Positions 36,101 to 44,054 of a stretch of DNA of 64,000 bases are shown piece after piece; position 1 is the stretch's first letter, and every line of letters starts with the position of its first letter. Origin of the DNA: Salipiger abyssi (GTDB taxonomy: Bacteria > Pseudomonadota > Alphaproteobacteria > Rhodobacterales > Rhodobacteraceae). The notes below the pieces were generated by a model that was not told the DNA's origin, did no database searches, and worked only from the letters and a program-made list of their open reading frames with translations. The position numbers and the translations under genes were made by a program. Where the stretch lies: assembly GCF_001975705.1 (NCBI RefSeq), contig NZ_CP015094.1, positions 1 to 64,000 of the forward strand, read 5' to 3'.

Positions 36101-39100
36101 CGAAGCCGCGCAGCTCGTTCTCGCCCGACGTGCCGCGCAGCACATCGCCGTAATCCGAGCCGTGCACGTTCTCGATACCGGTCAGGCTGTCCTGCGTGCC
36201 GTAGCCGTCCAGTGCCTGGCCGGCATTGAGATCGACCGTGACCCCGCCGGTGGTGGCGCGGTAGCGCGCGAGGTCGGTGCCGGCGCCGCCGGACAGGGTA
36301 TCGTTGCCCGCCTCGCCCCAGAGCTCGTCATTGCCGTCGCCGCCGGACAGGCTGTCATGCCCCGCCCCGCCGCGGATCGTGTCGGCACCGCCAAAGCCCG
36401 ACACCGTATCATTGCCGGCATAACCGAAGATCCGGTTGCCGCCGCTATCGCCGCTCAGCACGTCGCCGTAATCGGAGCCGTCGACATTCTCGATATTCTG
36501 CAACACATCGGTGTTGCCGGCGCCGTCCTGGGCCGAGCTGGCGCTCAGGTCCACGGTGACGCCCGCGCTGTCCTGGCGATAGCGGATCAGGTCGCTGCCG
36601 CTGCCGCCGTCGATCGTGTCGAAGCCGCCCTGGCCCCAGATCTCGTCATTTCCGGCTCCGCCCTGGATGCTGTCGTTTCCGTCGCCGCCGAGGATGGTGT
36701 CGGCGCCGCCCTGGCCTTGCAGCGTGTCGTTGCCGGCAAAACCCGACAGCTCGTTGCCGCCGGCGTCGCCGCGCAGCACGTCGCCGTGATCGGAGCCGTG
36801 CAGACCCTCGATATTGCTCAGCGCATCGGTGCCGCCGAACCCGTCCTGCGCGCTGCCCGCCGCCAGATCCGCCGTCACCCCGGAGGCCGAGTTGCCGTAG
36901 CGCGCAAGGTCGAACCCGCCGCGCCCGTCCAGCGTGTCGTCGCCCGCCTCGCCCCAGATCTCGTCGGCGCCGGTGCCGCCCAGAAGCGTGTCGCGCCCCG
37001 CCCCGCCCAGCAGCGTGTCGTCGCCGCCCTGGCCGTCGAGCAGATCGTTTCCGCCGAAGCCCGACAGCTCGTTGCCGCCGGCATCGCCGGTCAGCGTGTC
37101 GCCGTGATCGGAGCCGTGAATGCCCTCGATATTCAGCAGCGTGTCGGTGCCCCCGAACCCGTCCTGCGCGCTGCCCGAGGCCAGGCTCGCCGAAACCCCC
37201 GCCGCGCTGTCGCGATAGCGTACCAGATCGACCCCGGCGCCGCCGTCCAGCGTGTCGGTGCCGGCCTGGCCCCAGAGCTCGTCATTGCCGCCGCCGCCGC
37301 GCAGCGTGTCGCGCCCGTCGCCGCCCAGCAGCGTGTCGGCCCCGGTGCGGCTCTCGATCAGATCGTTGCCGCCGAAGCCGGAAAACTCGTTCGCCCCGGC
37401 ATCCCCCGACAGCGTGTCGCCGTGATCCGAGCCGTGGATCCCCTCGATATTGATCAGCGTGTCGGTGCCGCCATAACCGTCGGCGACCCGCCCGGTCAGC
37501 AGATCCGCCGAGATCCCGGCAGGGTCGTCGCGGTAGCGCGCCAGATCGTCGCCCTCGCCGCCATCTAGCGTGTCATTGCCCGCGTCGCCCACCAGCTCGT
37601 CATGCTCGGCGCCGCCGCGTAGCGCGTCGTTGCCGGCGCCCGCCACCAGCACATCCCGGCCGCCATGGCCCACCAGCGTGTCGTTGCCCTCCTCGCCGAA
37701 CAGCCGGTTGCCGGCATTGTCCCCGGTCAGGAAATCGTTGCGCGCGGTGGCATGGACATGTTCGATGCTGATCAGCGTGTCGGTGTTGCCATAGCCGTCG
37801 ATGCCGGTCTGGTTGAACAGATTGACGGTGACCCCGGCGGTGCCGCCGCGCAGGTAATCCTCGCCGTAATGCACGGTGTCCTCGCCGGCACCGCCGTTGA
37901 ACGTGTCGTTGCCCTGCAGACCCCAGAAGGCATTGCCCTCGGCGCTGCCGGTGATCGCGTCGGCAAAGCGCGTGCCGCGCACATGGTCGATATTGATCAG
38001 CGTGTCGGTGTCGCCGAACGTGTCCCGTGCCACCCCGGTGGCCAGGTTCACCACCACCCCCATGGTGCCGTATTCGACCCGGCCGAGATCGAAATTATAC
38101 GACCCGATCTCTTCCTCGGGCTGATAGACCACCGTGTCGGCGGTGCCGCTGCCACCGTCGATCGTGTCGTTGCCCTGGTTGCCGGTATACCATTCCAGAT
38201 AGTCGAAGCGCGGGTTGCCACCGACCAGGAGGTCGTCATGCATCGTGCCGTTGACCTCGAGGAAATACAGCGCCGCGCTGAAATCCGTGGTCATGCTGGC
38301 CGAGCTGGCCAGACCGGTGGCCAGGTTGACCGTCACCGCCTCGTTCAGCGTGAAGACGATGTGATGGCCGTATTGCGTGCCCTCGGAATCGCCGCCGATG
38401 ACGGTGTTGTGCCCCGCCCCGTTGACCACGATCGTGTCGCGGGCATCGGCGATGGTGCCGCCGACGACGATCGTGTCGTTGCCGGCGCCGGTGTAATAGA
38501 GATCGTTGCCGTCGCGACCGTCCATGTAATCGTCGCCGGCATAGCCGAAGAACCGGTCGCCATGCGCGTCAGAGCCCAGCAGCGTGTCGCCGTGATCGGT
38601 GCCGTGGACGTATTCGATCCCCTCCAGCGTGTCGCTGTCGCCCCAGCTGTCGGTGGCGGTGCCGGCGCGCAGATCCACAGTGACCCCGCTGCCGCCGCCC
38701 TCCAGGAAATAGCCCACCATGTCGGCGCCGCCGCCGCCGCGCAGCGTGTCGGCCCCGGCGCCGCCGACCAGCGTGTCCTCGCCGCTATAGGTCTCCAGCA
38801 GGTCCGCACCGGCATGGCCGTGGAAATAATCCGCCGCCGCCGAACCGCGCAGCGTGTCGGCATGGTCCGACCCGATGATCCGCTCGATATTGAACAGCGT
38901 GTCGGTGTGGCCCCAGGTATCCGTCGCCGTGCCGGCGATCAGGTTCACCGAGATCCCCAGCGACCCGGTCTCGAAGAAATAGGCCGCCTGGTCGGAGCCC
39001 GCCCCGCCCTGCAGCGTATCGTTGCCCTGGTCGCCGATCAGCACATCGTCGCCGCCGCGCCCGTCGATGGAATCGTTGCCGCTATTGCCGAAAATCAGGT

Positions 39101-39458
39101 CGTTGCCGCTGCTGAACCCCCGGATCGTGTCGTTCAGCGCCGAGCCGTAAAGCCATTCGATCCCGATCAGCGTGTCCGTATCGCCCCAGGTATCCGTGAC
39201 CCGACCCGTCTCCAGATCCGCCAATATCCCGGAAGGCCCAGTCTCACGGAAGTAAAAGACCCGGTCGGACCCCGTGCCACCGTCGAGCGTGTCGTTGCCC
39301 GCGCCGCCAACCAGCGTATCGCCCCCGGCCCCGCCGGACAGGGCGTCATTTCCGCCATGTCCGACAAGTTGGTCATTGCCGCCAAGACCGTTTATCGTGT
39401 CCGGATTGTTCGTGCCTGCCAGCGGGTCGTTGCCGCCCGTTCCGCCGATTACCGCCAT
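30192..39458 (-). CDS. Giant RTX adhesin-like protein, 3088 residues
   Basis: Predicted secreted calcium-binding surface or matrix protein. It begins MAVIGGTGGNDPLAGTNN without a signal peptide. The N-terminal two thirds consist of about 17 modules of roughly 100 residues. Each combines RTX nonapeptides (GGxGxDxLxG) with a block like YRDxxxGVxxDLxxG and NIExxHGSDHGDxLxGD. A cadherin-like segment follows, then eight Ig-like repeats (SYQWLRDGxxIxGA). The C-terminus is the RTX/secretion module also found in three other proteins here (FINGGFGHDRVNGGAGADRF; HGSDWIQDFSDAEGD). AGAGGG precedes ATG 39458. Export by a type I system is inferred; adhesin function is by analogy with biofilm RTX proteins. 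Confidence 0.88.
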   Translation of the reverse strand: MAVIGGTGGNDPLAGTNNPDTINGLGGNDQLVGHGGNDALSGGAGGDTLVGGAGNDTLDGGTGSDRVFYFRETGPSGILADLETGRVTDTWGDTDTLIGIEWLYGSALNDTIRGFSSGNDLIFGNSGNDSIDGRGGDDVLIGDQGNDTLQGGAGSDQAAYFFETGSLGISVNLIAGTATDTWGHTDTLFNIERIIGSDHADTLRGSAAADYFHGHAGADLLETYSGEDTLVGGAGADTLRGGGGADMVGYFLEGGGSGVTVDLRAGTATDSWGDSDTLEGIEYVHGTDHGDTLLGSDAHGDRFFGYAGDDYMDGRDGNDLYYTGAGNDTIVVGGTIADARDTIVVNGAGHNTVIGGDSEGTQYGHHIVFTLNEAVTVNLATGLASSASMTTDFSAALYFLEVNGTMHDDLLVGGNPRFDYLEWYTGNQGNDTIDGGSGTADTVVYQPEEEIGSYNFDLGRVEYGTMGVVVNLATGVARDTFGDTDTLINIDHVRGTRFADAITGSAEGNAFWGLQGNDTFNGGAGEDTVHYGEDYLRGGTAGVTVNLFNQTGIDGYGNTDTLISIEHVHATARNDFLTGDNAGNRLFGEEGNDTLVGHGGRDVLVAGAGNDALRGGAEHDELVGDAGNDTLDGGEGDDLARYRDDPAGISADLLTGRVADGYGGTDTLINIEGIHGSDHGDTLSGDAGANEFSGFGGNDLIESRTGADTLLGGDGRDTLRGGGGNDELWGQAGTDTLDGGAGVDLVRYRDSAAGVSASLASGSAQDGFGGTDTLLNIEGIHGSDHGDTLTGDAGGNELSGFGGNDLLDGQGGDDTLLGGAGRDTLLGGTGADEIWGEAGDDTLDGRGGFDLARYGNSASGVTADLAAGSAQDGFGGTDALSNIEGLHGSDHGDVLRGDAGGNELSGFAGNDTLQGQGGADTILGGDGNDSIQGGAGNDEIWGQGGFDTIDGGSGSDLIRYRQDSAGVTVDLSASSAQDGAGNTDVLQNIENVDGSDYGDVLSGDSGGNRIFGYAGNDTVSGFGGADTIRGGAGHDSLSGGDGNDELWGEAGNDTLSGGAGTDLARYRATTGGVTVDLNAGQALDGYGTQDSLTGIENVHGSDYGDVLRGTSGENELRGFAGNDNISGFGGHDTLLGDTGNDTLSGGAGEDELWGGAGNDTLDGGAGRDLARYRDDTSGVTVDLAAGQALDGFGGSDALTGIEGAHGSDYGDTLRGDGGDNELFGFGGGDLLQGGTGNDTLTGGDGSDTLQGGAGTDLLSGDGGSDTIDGGDGTDVVRYRDDSTGVTVNLISGQALQGGSALDTLFNIENAHGSDHGDRLTGDVAANELSGFAGNDTITGNGGNDTILGGAGNDSLSGGSNNDEIWGEAGDDTIDGGAGSDLIRYRSAGAGVVADLAAGTAQDGDGGTDSLLNIENAHGSDHGDRLSGDADDNELSGFAGRDTLTGNGGNDTILGGTGNDSLSGGSGDDEIWGEAGDDTIDGGVGSDLIRYRSDTGGVSVDLTAGSATDGSGGSDVISGVENVHTSDYGDVVRGSAGANRIFGFAGDDTLRGEAGSDTLLGDGGSDVIEGGDGDDEIWGGGGDDTLSGGSGADLVRYRDAIGSVSVNLVTGDAQDGFGSADVLSGLEHVDGSDFSDNITGDGAGNRLFGFDGNDTISGNGGADTILGGAGNDSLSGGSGNDQIWGEAGDDTIDGGAGTDLVRYRGATSGLVVDLILGTVSGEGRDLLSGIENIDGSDQADLFIGSSAVNVLSGFGGADTFIGGAGNDVLSGRQGGDRYEFSAGDGYDVVNDLGDGSGTDRVVFHDYYARNATIIRQNPANEAILISFGATGDAVVLANTLNAGHSGAIEQIEWADGTVWTHADLIAALGQQGVVDSTGPTHQDNLLNRTSGDDVTDALGGNDLVRGLGGDDSLSGSDGNDTLIGGEGNDTLRGGDGNDRLEGGPGDDVKDGGAGTDTAVYGVTLSDAVVTLSGGVFTISSHLGTDRVSNVENFVFEDVTLDTAQMTAIARNAAPVSSLPATMTSTEGSISVDFAQFFSDPEGAALSWEIQGLPDGLSASGSGLTVSGTAEGSLTPYLVTVTASDPLNGRVSATVEWTIRNVNAAPTGGVRILGNAVEGEILTADTGTLADIDGLGDLTYVWTRDGVAVSGATTASYQLTAADIGHAIGVRVRYTDGFGTTETVSAPATAAVENVNAAPAGGVSISGTSTEGQVLTAMTGSLSDGDGLGALRYQWLRDGAEIEGANGTTYTLTDADIGARITLRVSYTDGQGTAESVTSPATSAVRNVNDSPTGGVTVDGTAAEGETLSANTTTLADGDGLGVLSYQWLRDGAGISGATGASYTLVADDIGSQISVRIRYTDGHGTAEGLTSASTATVTNTNDAPGGEVVITGDVEQGATLTADTSTLSDGDGVGPLSYQWLRDGTAIQGATAVSYHLGVADIGAEISVRIRYTDGGDTEETVTSDVTAPVISGNDLPTGTPVISGTAAQGQTLGVNTSSIADADGLGGFSYQWLRDGSAIQGATGATYTLVTADIGAMIRVRVSYTDGIGTAESLTSASTATVANSNDAPTGRPVVTGTATQGQTLTADTSAIADEDGLGSFSYQWLRDGAAISGATGASYTLAQADVGRSLSVRVGYTDGGGAAESLTSAGTAAVENVNDPVSGAPVITGTATRGAVLGVDTGAITDPDGFATPFFYEWYRDGSFVMGQRGETYTVTAADDGAAISVSVYYTDAGGTVERVSSAAVTSGGGNRAPTGAPVISGTPRPGETLTMATGSIADADGLGTLYYEWWQDGTRIAGAFSQSYTVGADDLGSAIIARVVYTDGYGTVERVDSAAVTITASGGTGVTRSGDAGNNRLEGTDGADSLSGLAGNDTLIGLADNDTLSGGDGSDTLNGGDGDDFIFGGASEADLRDVVYGGAGNDSIDGGYGNDELRGDAGNDTILGGYGVDNVLGGDGDDQLTGQTWSDAIFGGNGNDFINGGFGHDRVNGGAGADRFYHLGVEGHGSDWIQDFSDAEGDTLYFGGTATVDDFQVNFTETANAGTAGVEEAFVVYRPTGQILWALVDGGAQDHIDLLIGGVSYDLLAA
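30930..33165. repeat. Eight tandem Ig-like repeats in the giant RTX gene
   Basis: About 280-300 bp per unit, each encoding a variant of PVISGTAxQGQTLxxxTSxIxDxDGLGxFSYQWLRDGxxIxGATxxxYTLxxxDIGxxIxVRVxYTDG. Eight copies can be counted by the Y-x-W-x-x-D-G core. The two nearest the C-terminus are the most diverged (YEWYRDG, YEWWQDG). Such repeats usually act as spacers that project an adhesin from the surface. Confidence 0.82.
34150..39440. repeat. Long array of RTX-containing modules in the giant RTX gene
   Basis: About 17 modules of 250-330 bp, counted by the NIExxHGSDxGDxL block. The central ones (about 34900-37500) are the most alike; those towards the N-terminus are irregular in spacing. 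GC-rich nonapeptide codons make long antisense frames, which are not genes. The array is a natural site for length variation by recombination and for assembly errors. Confidence 0.82.
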
Positions 39459-39716
39459 ACTGCCCTCTGATTTTCAGTCTTTTTTATGCCCCGGGAAAAC
39501 CCGCGTGCTGTATATAGGTTATCCCCCACCCGCCCTAGGAAAAAATACTTACCGTTTTAATCTTAAGCCTTTATTTCACCCTGTGACTTTCAGGAACGAT
39601 TAAAAAAGAGCGTGCTGCGCCAGCTTGCCGAACCGGGGCCGGATATGGTCAAACACATGGATCGGAAACCGGGCGGACGCATAATGCGGGCCGGACAGGC
39701 AGACAGGACATTTCGG
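39459..39716. promoter_or_regulatory. AT-rich divergent region between the giant RTX gene and the GT61 gene
   Basis: About 258 bp with no supported gene. The section 39470-39605 is AT-rich (GTATATAGGTTATCC; AGGAAAAAATACTTACCG; TTAATCTTAAGCCTTTATTT). It must carry the promoters of the RTX gene (minus) and the glycosyltransferase run (plus). CCCGGGAAAACCCG at 39488-39501 is a small imperfect inverted repeat. No convincing -35/-10 pair could be fixed. Confidence 0.45.
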
Positions 39717-40973
39717 ATGAGCTGGGTCGACACGATGCGTATGACAAAATCCGCCGGCGACGGCGCGACCGACCGGCCGGGCTCTTCTCCAGCCATCTCC
39801 GGTGGACCGCGGATCTTTACCTATCATAACCAGGGTCTGCCCGAGATGACCCGGTTCGCCGACATCCCGGTGGTGCCGGTGACCGAAAACAACGGCATGG
39901 TGCTGCGCGGCGGGCCGGTCTGGCCCGACTGGCGCGCCGCCGGCCCGCTGCGCCACAACCGCTCGGGTCAGCCGGTCGACCGCTTCCCCCCCGCGCTGCC
40001 CGGCCAGCAGGCGGACTTCGATGCACCGGCCACTTGGGGCGGGCATTGCGTCGATCATTTCGGCCATTTCGTCGCCGAGCACGGCACCCGGATCCTCCAG
40101 GCCCGCAGCAGCCATGGCGACAAGGTGATGCTCTTCACCCTGGAACGGGGCAAGACCGCAGCGCAGCTGCCGCGCTTCTTCTGGCAGACCCTCTCCTGGT
40201 ACGGGGTGGCGGGCGAACAGGTCCGCTTTGTGCACCAGCCGCTGCGCGTCGCCGAACTCTGGGCCGCGCCGATGGCCGAGCAATGGGCGCATGTCCCCAC
40301 CAGCCAGGGTTATCTTGATCTTCTGGACGCCAATACCGAGGCGCGGGGGCTGACACCGAAGCCGAACTCCGTCGTTTATGTCTCGCGCGCGGCGATGGAG
40401 GCCACCGCCGAAGGCCATGGTGCGGGGGAGCCGTATCTCAACCAGGCGCTGGAGCAACTGGGGGTGACGGTGATCCGCCCGGAGGCGATGCCGCTGGCCG
40501 AGCAGCTGGCCTATTACCAGGGCGCCGATCTGCTGATCTTCGCCGAAGGCTCGGCGATGCACGGGCGTCAGCTTCTGGGCCGGCGCGACCAGACCGTCGT
40601 GGTGCTGAACCGCCGCCCCGGGATGCGGATCGGCCTGTCGGCCTTGCAGCCGCGGGTGTCCAAACTGATCTATGTCGAGGCCACCCGCGGCACCGCCTCG
40701 GTGCTCTGGCCCAGTGGCAAGCCCTGGATCGTGCGGGCGATCTCGCTTTACGACACCGAGACGCTGATCGGCGCCTTCGAAGCGCTGGGGATCCCGCTGT
40801 CGCGGGTCTGGGACGAGCGGGCCTATCTCGAGGCGCGCGACCGGGCGATCCGCAACTGGATCCGGATCCGCCTCGATCCGCGCCAGCCGATCGATCACGC
40901 CGCTTCGGCCCGGCAGGTGCGCACGGATTTCGGCAATCTCGGACTCGATCACCTGATCGACGAATTGCCCTGA
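39717..40973 (+). CDS. GT61-family glycosyltransferase
   Basis: 418 residues from ATG 39717, which has AGGAC 7 bp upstream; earlier in-frame starts at 39645, 39657 and 39684 are possible. The fold is that of family 61 (formerly DUF563): GHCVDHFGHFVAEHGTRIL in the N-terminal half, NSVVYVSRAAME, and the C-terminal block LAEQLAYYQGADLLIFAEGSAMHGRQLL. In bacteria such enzymes act in capsule or lipopolysaccharide synthesis; the sugar transferred cannot be deduced. It is 8 bp from the next gene and probably cotranscribed. Confidence 0.82.
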   Translation: MSWVDTMRMTKSAGDGATDRPGSSPAISGGPRIFTYHNQGLPEMTRFADIPVVPVTENNGMVLRGGPVWPDWRAAGPLRHNRSGQPVDRFPPALPGQQADFDAPATWGGHCVDHFGHFVAEHGTRILQARSSHGDKVMLFTLERGKTAAQLPRFFWQTLSWYGVAGEQVRFVHQPLRVAELWAAPMAEQWAHVPTSQGYLDLLDANTEARGLTPKPNSVVYVSRAAMEATAEGHGAGEPYLNQALEQLGVTVIRPEAMPLAEQLAYYQGADLLIFAEGSAMHGRQLLGRRDQTVVVLNRRPGMRIGLSALQPRVSKLIYVEATRGTASVLWPSGKPWIVRAISLYDTETLIGAFEALGIPLSRVWDERAYLEARDRAIRNWIRIRLDPRQPIDHAASARQVRTDFGNLGLDHLIDELP

Positions 40974-40981
40974 GCCCCGCG

Positions 40982-42805
40982 ATGGATGTAATACAACGCG
41001 ATTGGCTGAGGTCGCGGCTGCAACGGTCGGGTCTCTTCGATCCGGCGTTCTACACCGCCGAATACCCCGATGTCGCGCAGACCGGGATTGATCCGCTGCG
41101 GCATTTCCTGCGCTATGGCATGGCGCTGGGGCGCCGGCCCGGCCCCGGGTTCGACCCGATCTTCTATGCGGCCGAATATCCGGATGTGGCCGGCGGCGAA
41201 CCGGCCGCGCTGTGGCATTTCCTGTCGCATGGCGCGCAGGAGGGCCGGCAGCCCACCCGGCAGGCCGCGCAGGTCCGCCGCGGCCTGACCCGGATCCGGC
41301 AGTTGCAGGCCCTGCTCTGGGGCGGCCTGGAGGACAGCGCGGAGACGGAGCTGGCCGCGCTGCATGACGATTTCGGGCAGCCCGACAGCGTCCGGCTGGA
41401 GGCCGGCACCCAGCTCGCGGCCTGGTACGATTTCACCGGTCGCGACGCCCGCGCCCGGGCGGTTCTGGAAAGCATGGAAAGCCTGCCGGAGCGCTTCGCC
41501 CGCACCGCCGCGCGGCTGATCCCGCTGGCCATGCTCTACCTGAAGGACGGCCGCCGCCGGGCCGCGCGACAGGCGCTCGACGCAATCCACCCCGAAGAGC
41601 ACGACAATCACCGGGTGCTGGCGCTGGCCGATCTCGAGGAGGGCCAGGCGCGCATCGACCGGATCAACGGCATCTTCAGCGCCCGGGATCTGGCGGCCCT
41701 GCGGCTGCGCGATCCCGCGGCGGGAGCCGGACTGGCCAATCTCACCGCCGATCCCTGCGAGCCGGCCACCGATCACGGCAGGGTCTCGGTGATCCTGCCG
41801 GCCTGGCAGGCGGCGGACCGCATCGCCACCGCGATCGGCAGCCTTCAGGCACAGAGCTACCGCAATCTCGAGATCATCGTGGTGGACGATGCCAGCACCG
41901 ACGGCACCTTCGATCTGGTGACGGCCATGGCGCGGGAGGACGATCGCATCGTGCCGCTGCGGCAGGCAGAGAACGGCGGACCCTACGCGGCGCGCAATCT
42001 CGGTCTGGCGCAGGCGCGCGGCGACTTCATCGCCACCCACGACGCCGACGACTGGTCGCATCCGCAGAAGCTGGCCCTCCAGGTGGCCGAGCTGGCCGGC
42101 GATCCGGCGCTGACCGGCGTGATCGCGCACTGGGCACGGGTGCGCCCGGGGCTGGAGATCACCACCAACTGGCGGCTCGGCGCGCAGCTCATGCAGTGGA
42201 GCCACTCCTCCTTCCTGTTCCGACGCGGCGTCGCCGAGCGGCTGGGCGGCTGGGACGCGGTCCGGGTGTCTGGCGACATGGAATATATCTGGCGTGTCCA
42301 GGCCGCCTTCGGCCCGGACTCGGTGCGGCGCATCCTGCCCGATGTGCCGCTGGCCTTCGCCGCCGATGACGCCGGGTCGCTGACCCGCAACCCGCTGACC
42401 CATGTGCGCAGCACCTATGGCGGATTGCGTCACTATTACCGCGAAATCTGCCGCTACTGGCACGCCCGGGCGCCGCAGGGCCTGTCGCCGGAACAGCAGG
42501 CCGGCAAATGGACCATGCTGCCCGCCGCCATCCTGCCCGGACAGGACGGGAGCGACCGGGTCGACACGCTGCTGCTGGGCGATTGCTGCGATCCGCGGGT
42601 TCTGGCGGAGATGGCGCGCATCGCGGCGGAGCGCGATCCCGGGCGCATCGGTCTCGCCCATCGCCCCGACCCCGGCTTCACCGAGCGGCGGATCGGCTAT
42701 GCGATGGAATTCCCCGAGCCGTTCTTCGAGCTGCTGCAACGCGCCAATGTCTGCATCGCCTGCCCCGAGGACCGGGTCCGGGCGGCGCGCCGGATCGCAC
42801 TGTAG
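40982..42805 (+). CDS. GT2 glycosyltransferase with two N-terminal YPDV modules
   Basis: 607 residues. Two modules lie at the N-terminus (FDPAFYTAEYPDVAQTGIDP near 19-38 and FDPIFYAAEYPDVAGGEPAA near 58-77). A helical, TPR-like region follows (about 95-245, ALxxIHPEEHDNHRVLALADLEEG). The catalytic GT2 domain begins VSVILPAWQAADRI at about 268, with IIVVDDASTDGT and the metal-binding HDADDW near 352-357. A C-terminal stretch of unknown role ends the protein. The same order (module, helical repeat, GT2) is found in the gene at 45016-47829, so the two are related. The 3' end is 12 bp from the convergent DUF2793 gene. Confidence 0.83.
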   Translation: MDVIQRDWLRSRLQRSGLFDPAFYTAEYPDVAQTGIDPLRHFLRYGMALGRRPGPGFDPIFYAAEYPDVAGGEPAALWHFLSHGAQEGRQPTRQAAQVRRGLTRIRQLQALLWGGLEDSAETELAALHDDFGQPDSVRLEAGTQLAAWYDFTGRDARARAVLESMESLPERFARTAARLIPLAMLYLKDGRRRAARQALDAIHPEEHDNHRVLALADLEEGQARIDRINGIFSARDLAALRLRDPAAGAGLANLTADPCEPATDHGRVSVILPAWQAADRIATAIGSLQAQSYRNLEIIVVDDASTDGTFDLVTAMAREDDRIVPLRQAENGGPYAARNLGLAQARGDFIATHDADDWSHPQKLALQVAELAGDPALTGVIAHWARVRPGLEITTNWRLGAQLMQWSHSSFLFRRGVAERLGGWDAVRVSGDMEYIWRVQAAFGPDSVRRILPDVPLAFAADDAGSLTRNPLTHVRSTYGGLRHYYREICRYWHARAPQGLSPEQQAGKWTMLPAAILPGQDGSDRVDTLLLGDCCDPRVLAEMARIAAERDPGRIGLAHRPDPGFTERRIGYAMEFPEPFFELLQRANVCIACPEDRVRAARRIAL

Positions 42806-42817
42806 ACCGCCATCGGC

Positions 42818-43933
42818 TCAGTCCCATCGCCCCGTGGCGGTCAGCCACAGTTCCGGAACGTCCGGGTTCGCATCCGAGCCGTGGCGGGTGATGAAGATGG
42901 AATAGGCCACGCTGCTGTAGATCGAGGTCGACGGGCTGACGCTCAGCGACCGGCGCCCGTTATTGGCCGAGACCGCCGCTGGCAGTGCCGCCGTGCCGCT
43001 GATGATCGGCGTGCCGGTGAATGCGGCGGGAAAGGTCCAGGTCAGCGAAGCGCTGCGGTAAGGATCGCCCGCCGTGCCGCTGCCATGGGCGGTCACGCTG
43101 CCGGTCGTGGTCGCGAAGGTGCAGATCTGCATCCCGTCGGCAAAGCGCACGTAATCGCCATTGGCGTTGCCACCGCGCTCGATCACCGCCCCCGTGGGCA
43201 GCCCGCCGCTCTGCGCCACCGTGCCCAGCAGATTGCCCGGCCCATAGCCGTAATCGGCACGCATCAGCCGCCCCGGCGTGACATCCGCCGCCGTCTGCTG
43301 CACCGCCGCCCCGTCCAGGATCCCGCTGGCCGCGTCGGCCTGTAGGGCGGTGGTCCAGGCGCTGCCGTCGGGGCTGACCTTGAGCGACCAGCCGTTCTGC
43401 CCGGCCAGCCCCATCTCCGCATGGCCGGTCCAGCCCGACTGGAACAGCAGCGACGCGGTGTCGCCGCTCGTGGCCTTGTTGAGCTTAAGCTGATGGCCGG
43501 CGCCGTCATGGCTCAGCAGGCTGGCCTCGGAGGCCACCGCCAGCCGGTTCACCCCGTCCGCCGCGGTGTTGACCCCCAGCCGGTCGATCCCGTCGGTCAC
43601 CCCCTGCCAGGCCCCGTCGTGCCAGATCCGCAGCGCCTGCTCGGTCCGGCCCCAGCCGCGCCAGCCCTCCTGCGGCGGCAGAAACAGCCAGGCGCTGCCG
43701 TCCCAATAGGCCAGCTCGCCGTCATGGCCCGCCCAGGCCCCGGTCGCCCCGGCGCCGAGCCCGTGAATATCGCCCTCCGCCGGCAGCGCCGGTGGTGTGG
43801 TGTCGGAAAACCCCTCCAGGCAGAGCTGCGTCACCGCGTCGAGCCGCTGCAACGCCTCGTTATGGGTGACGTGTTTCTGCGCCTGGGACGGCGCGAGGAA
43901 GGGCAGACCGATGCGGGGAGAGAGTTGCGACAT
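42818..43933 (-). CDS. DUF2793-domain protein
   Basis: 371 residues. The N-terminus matches the DUF2793 pattern (LPFLAPSQAQKHVTHNEALQRLD; GELAYWDGSAWLFLPPQEGWRG), a family common in Rhodobacteraceae and often found near phage-like or surface proteins. The C-terminal half is beta-rich (LTWTFPAAFTGTPIISGTAALP) and could be a trimeric tail-spike or carbohydrate-binding part. No signal peptide is seen. It is the last gene of the minus-strand glycosyltransferase operon. The 121 bp between it and the GT2 gene contain no further gene. Function unknown. Confidence 0.68.
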   Translation of the reverse strand: MSQLSPRIGLPFLAPSQAQKHVTHNEALQRLDAVTQLCLEGFSDTTPPALPAEGDIHGLGAGATGAWAGHDGELAYWDGSAWLFLPPQEGWRGWGRTEQALRIWHDGAWQGVTDGIDRLGVNTAADGVNRLAVASEASLLSHDGAGHQLKLNKATSGDTASLLFQSGWTGHAEMGLAGQNGWSLKVSPDGSAWTTALQADAASGILDGAAVQQTAADVTPGRLMRADYGYGPGNLLGTVAQSGGLPTGAVIERGGNANGDYVRFADGMQICTFATTTGSVTAHGSGTAGDPYRSASLTWTFPAAFTGTPIISGTAALPAAVSANNGRRSLSVSPSTSIYSSVAYSIFITRHGSDANPDVPELWLTATGRWD

Positions 43934-44054
43934 GAGACATCATCCCTGAGTGACGGCCCGGGCGGGCCTTGAACCGCCCAAGGTTCTAGGACGCGGGGAT
44001 GAGCGATGTGTTGCCGCAGCGTCCGCGGCGTTCATCTTTTGGTAATCGCCGCGT

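Noticed and set aside
34578..37568. Long plus-strand open frame of 996 codons opposite the giant RTX gene
   Set aside because: It is the antisense of RTX nonapeptide repeats, whose GC-rich codons rarely give stops on the other strand. The translation is low-complexity (VIAAIAGERVAAGKA...), with no domain and no ribosome site.
34150..39440. Repeat array as a non-coding satellite or CRISPR
   Set aside because: The frame is open throughout and encodes regular RTX nonapeptides and module blocks.
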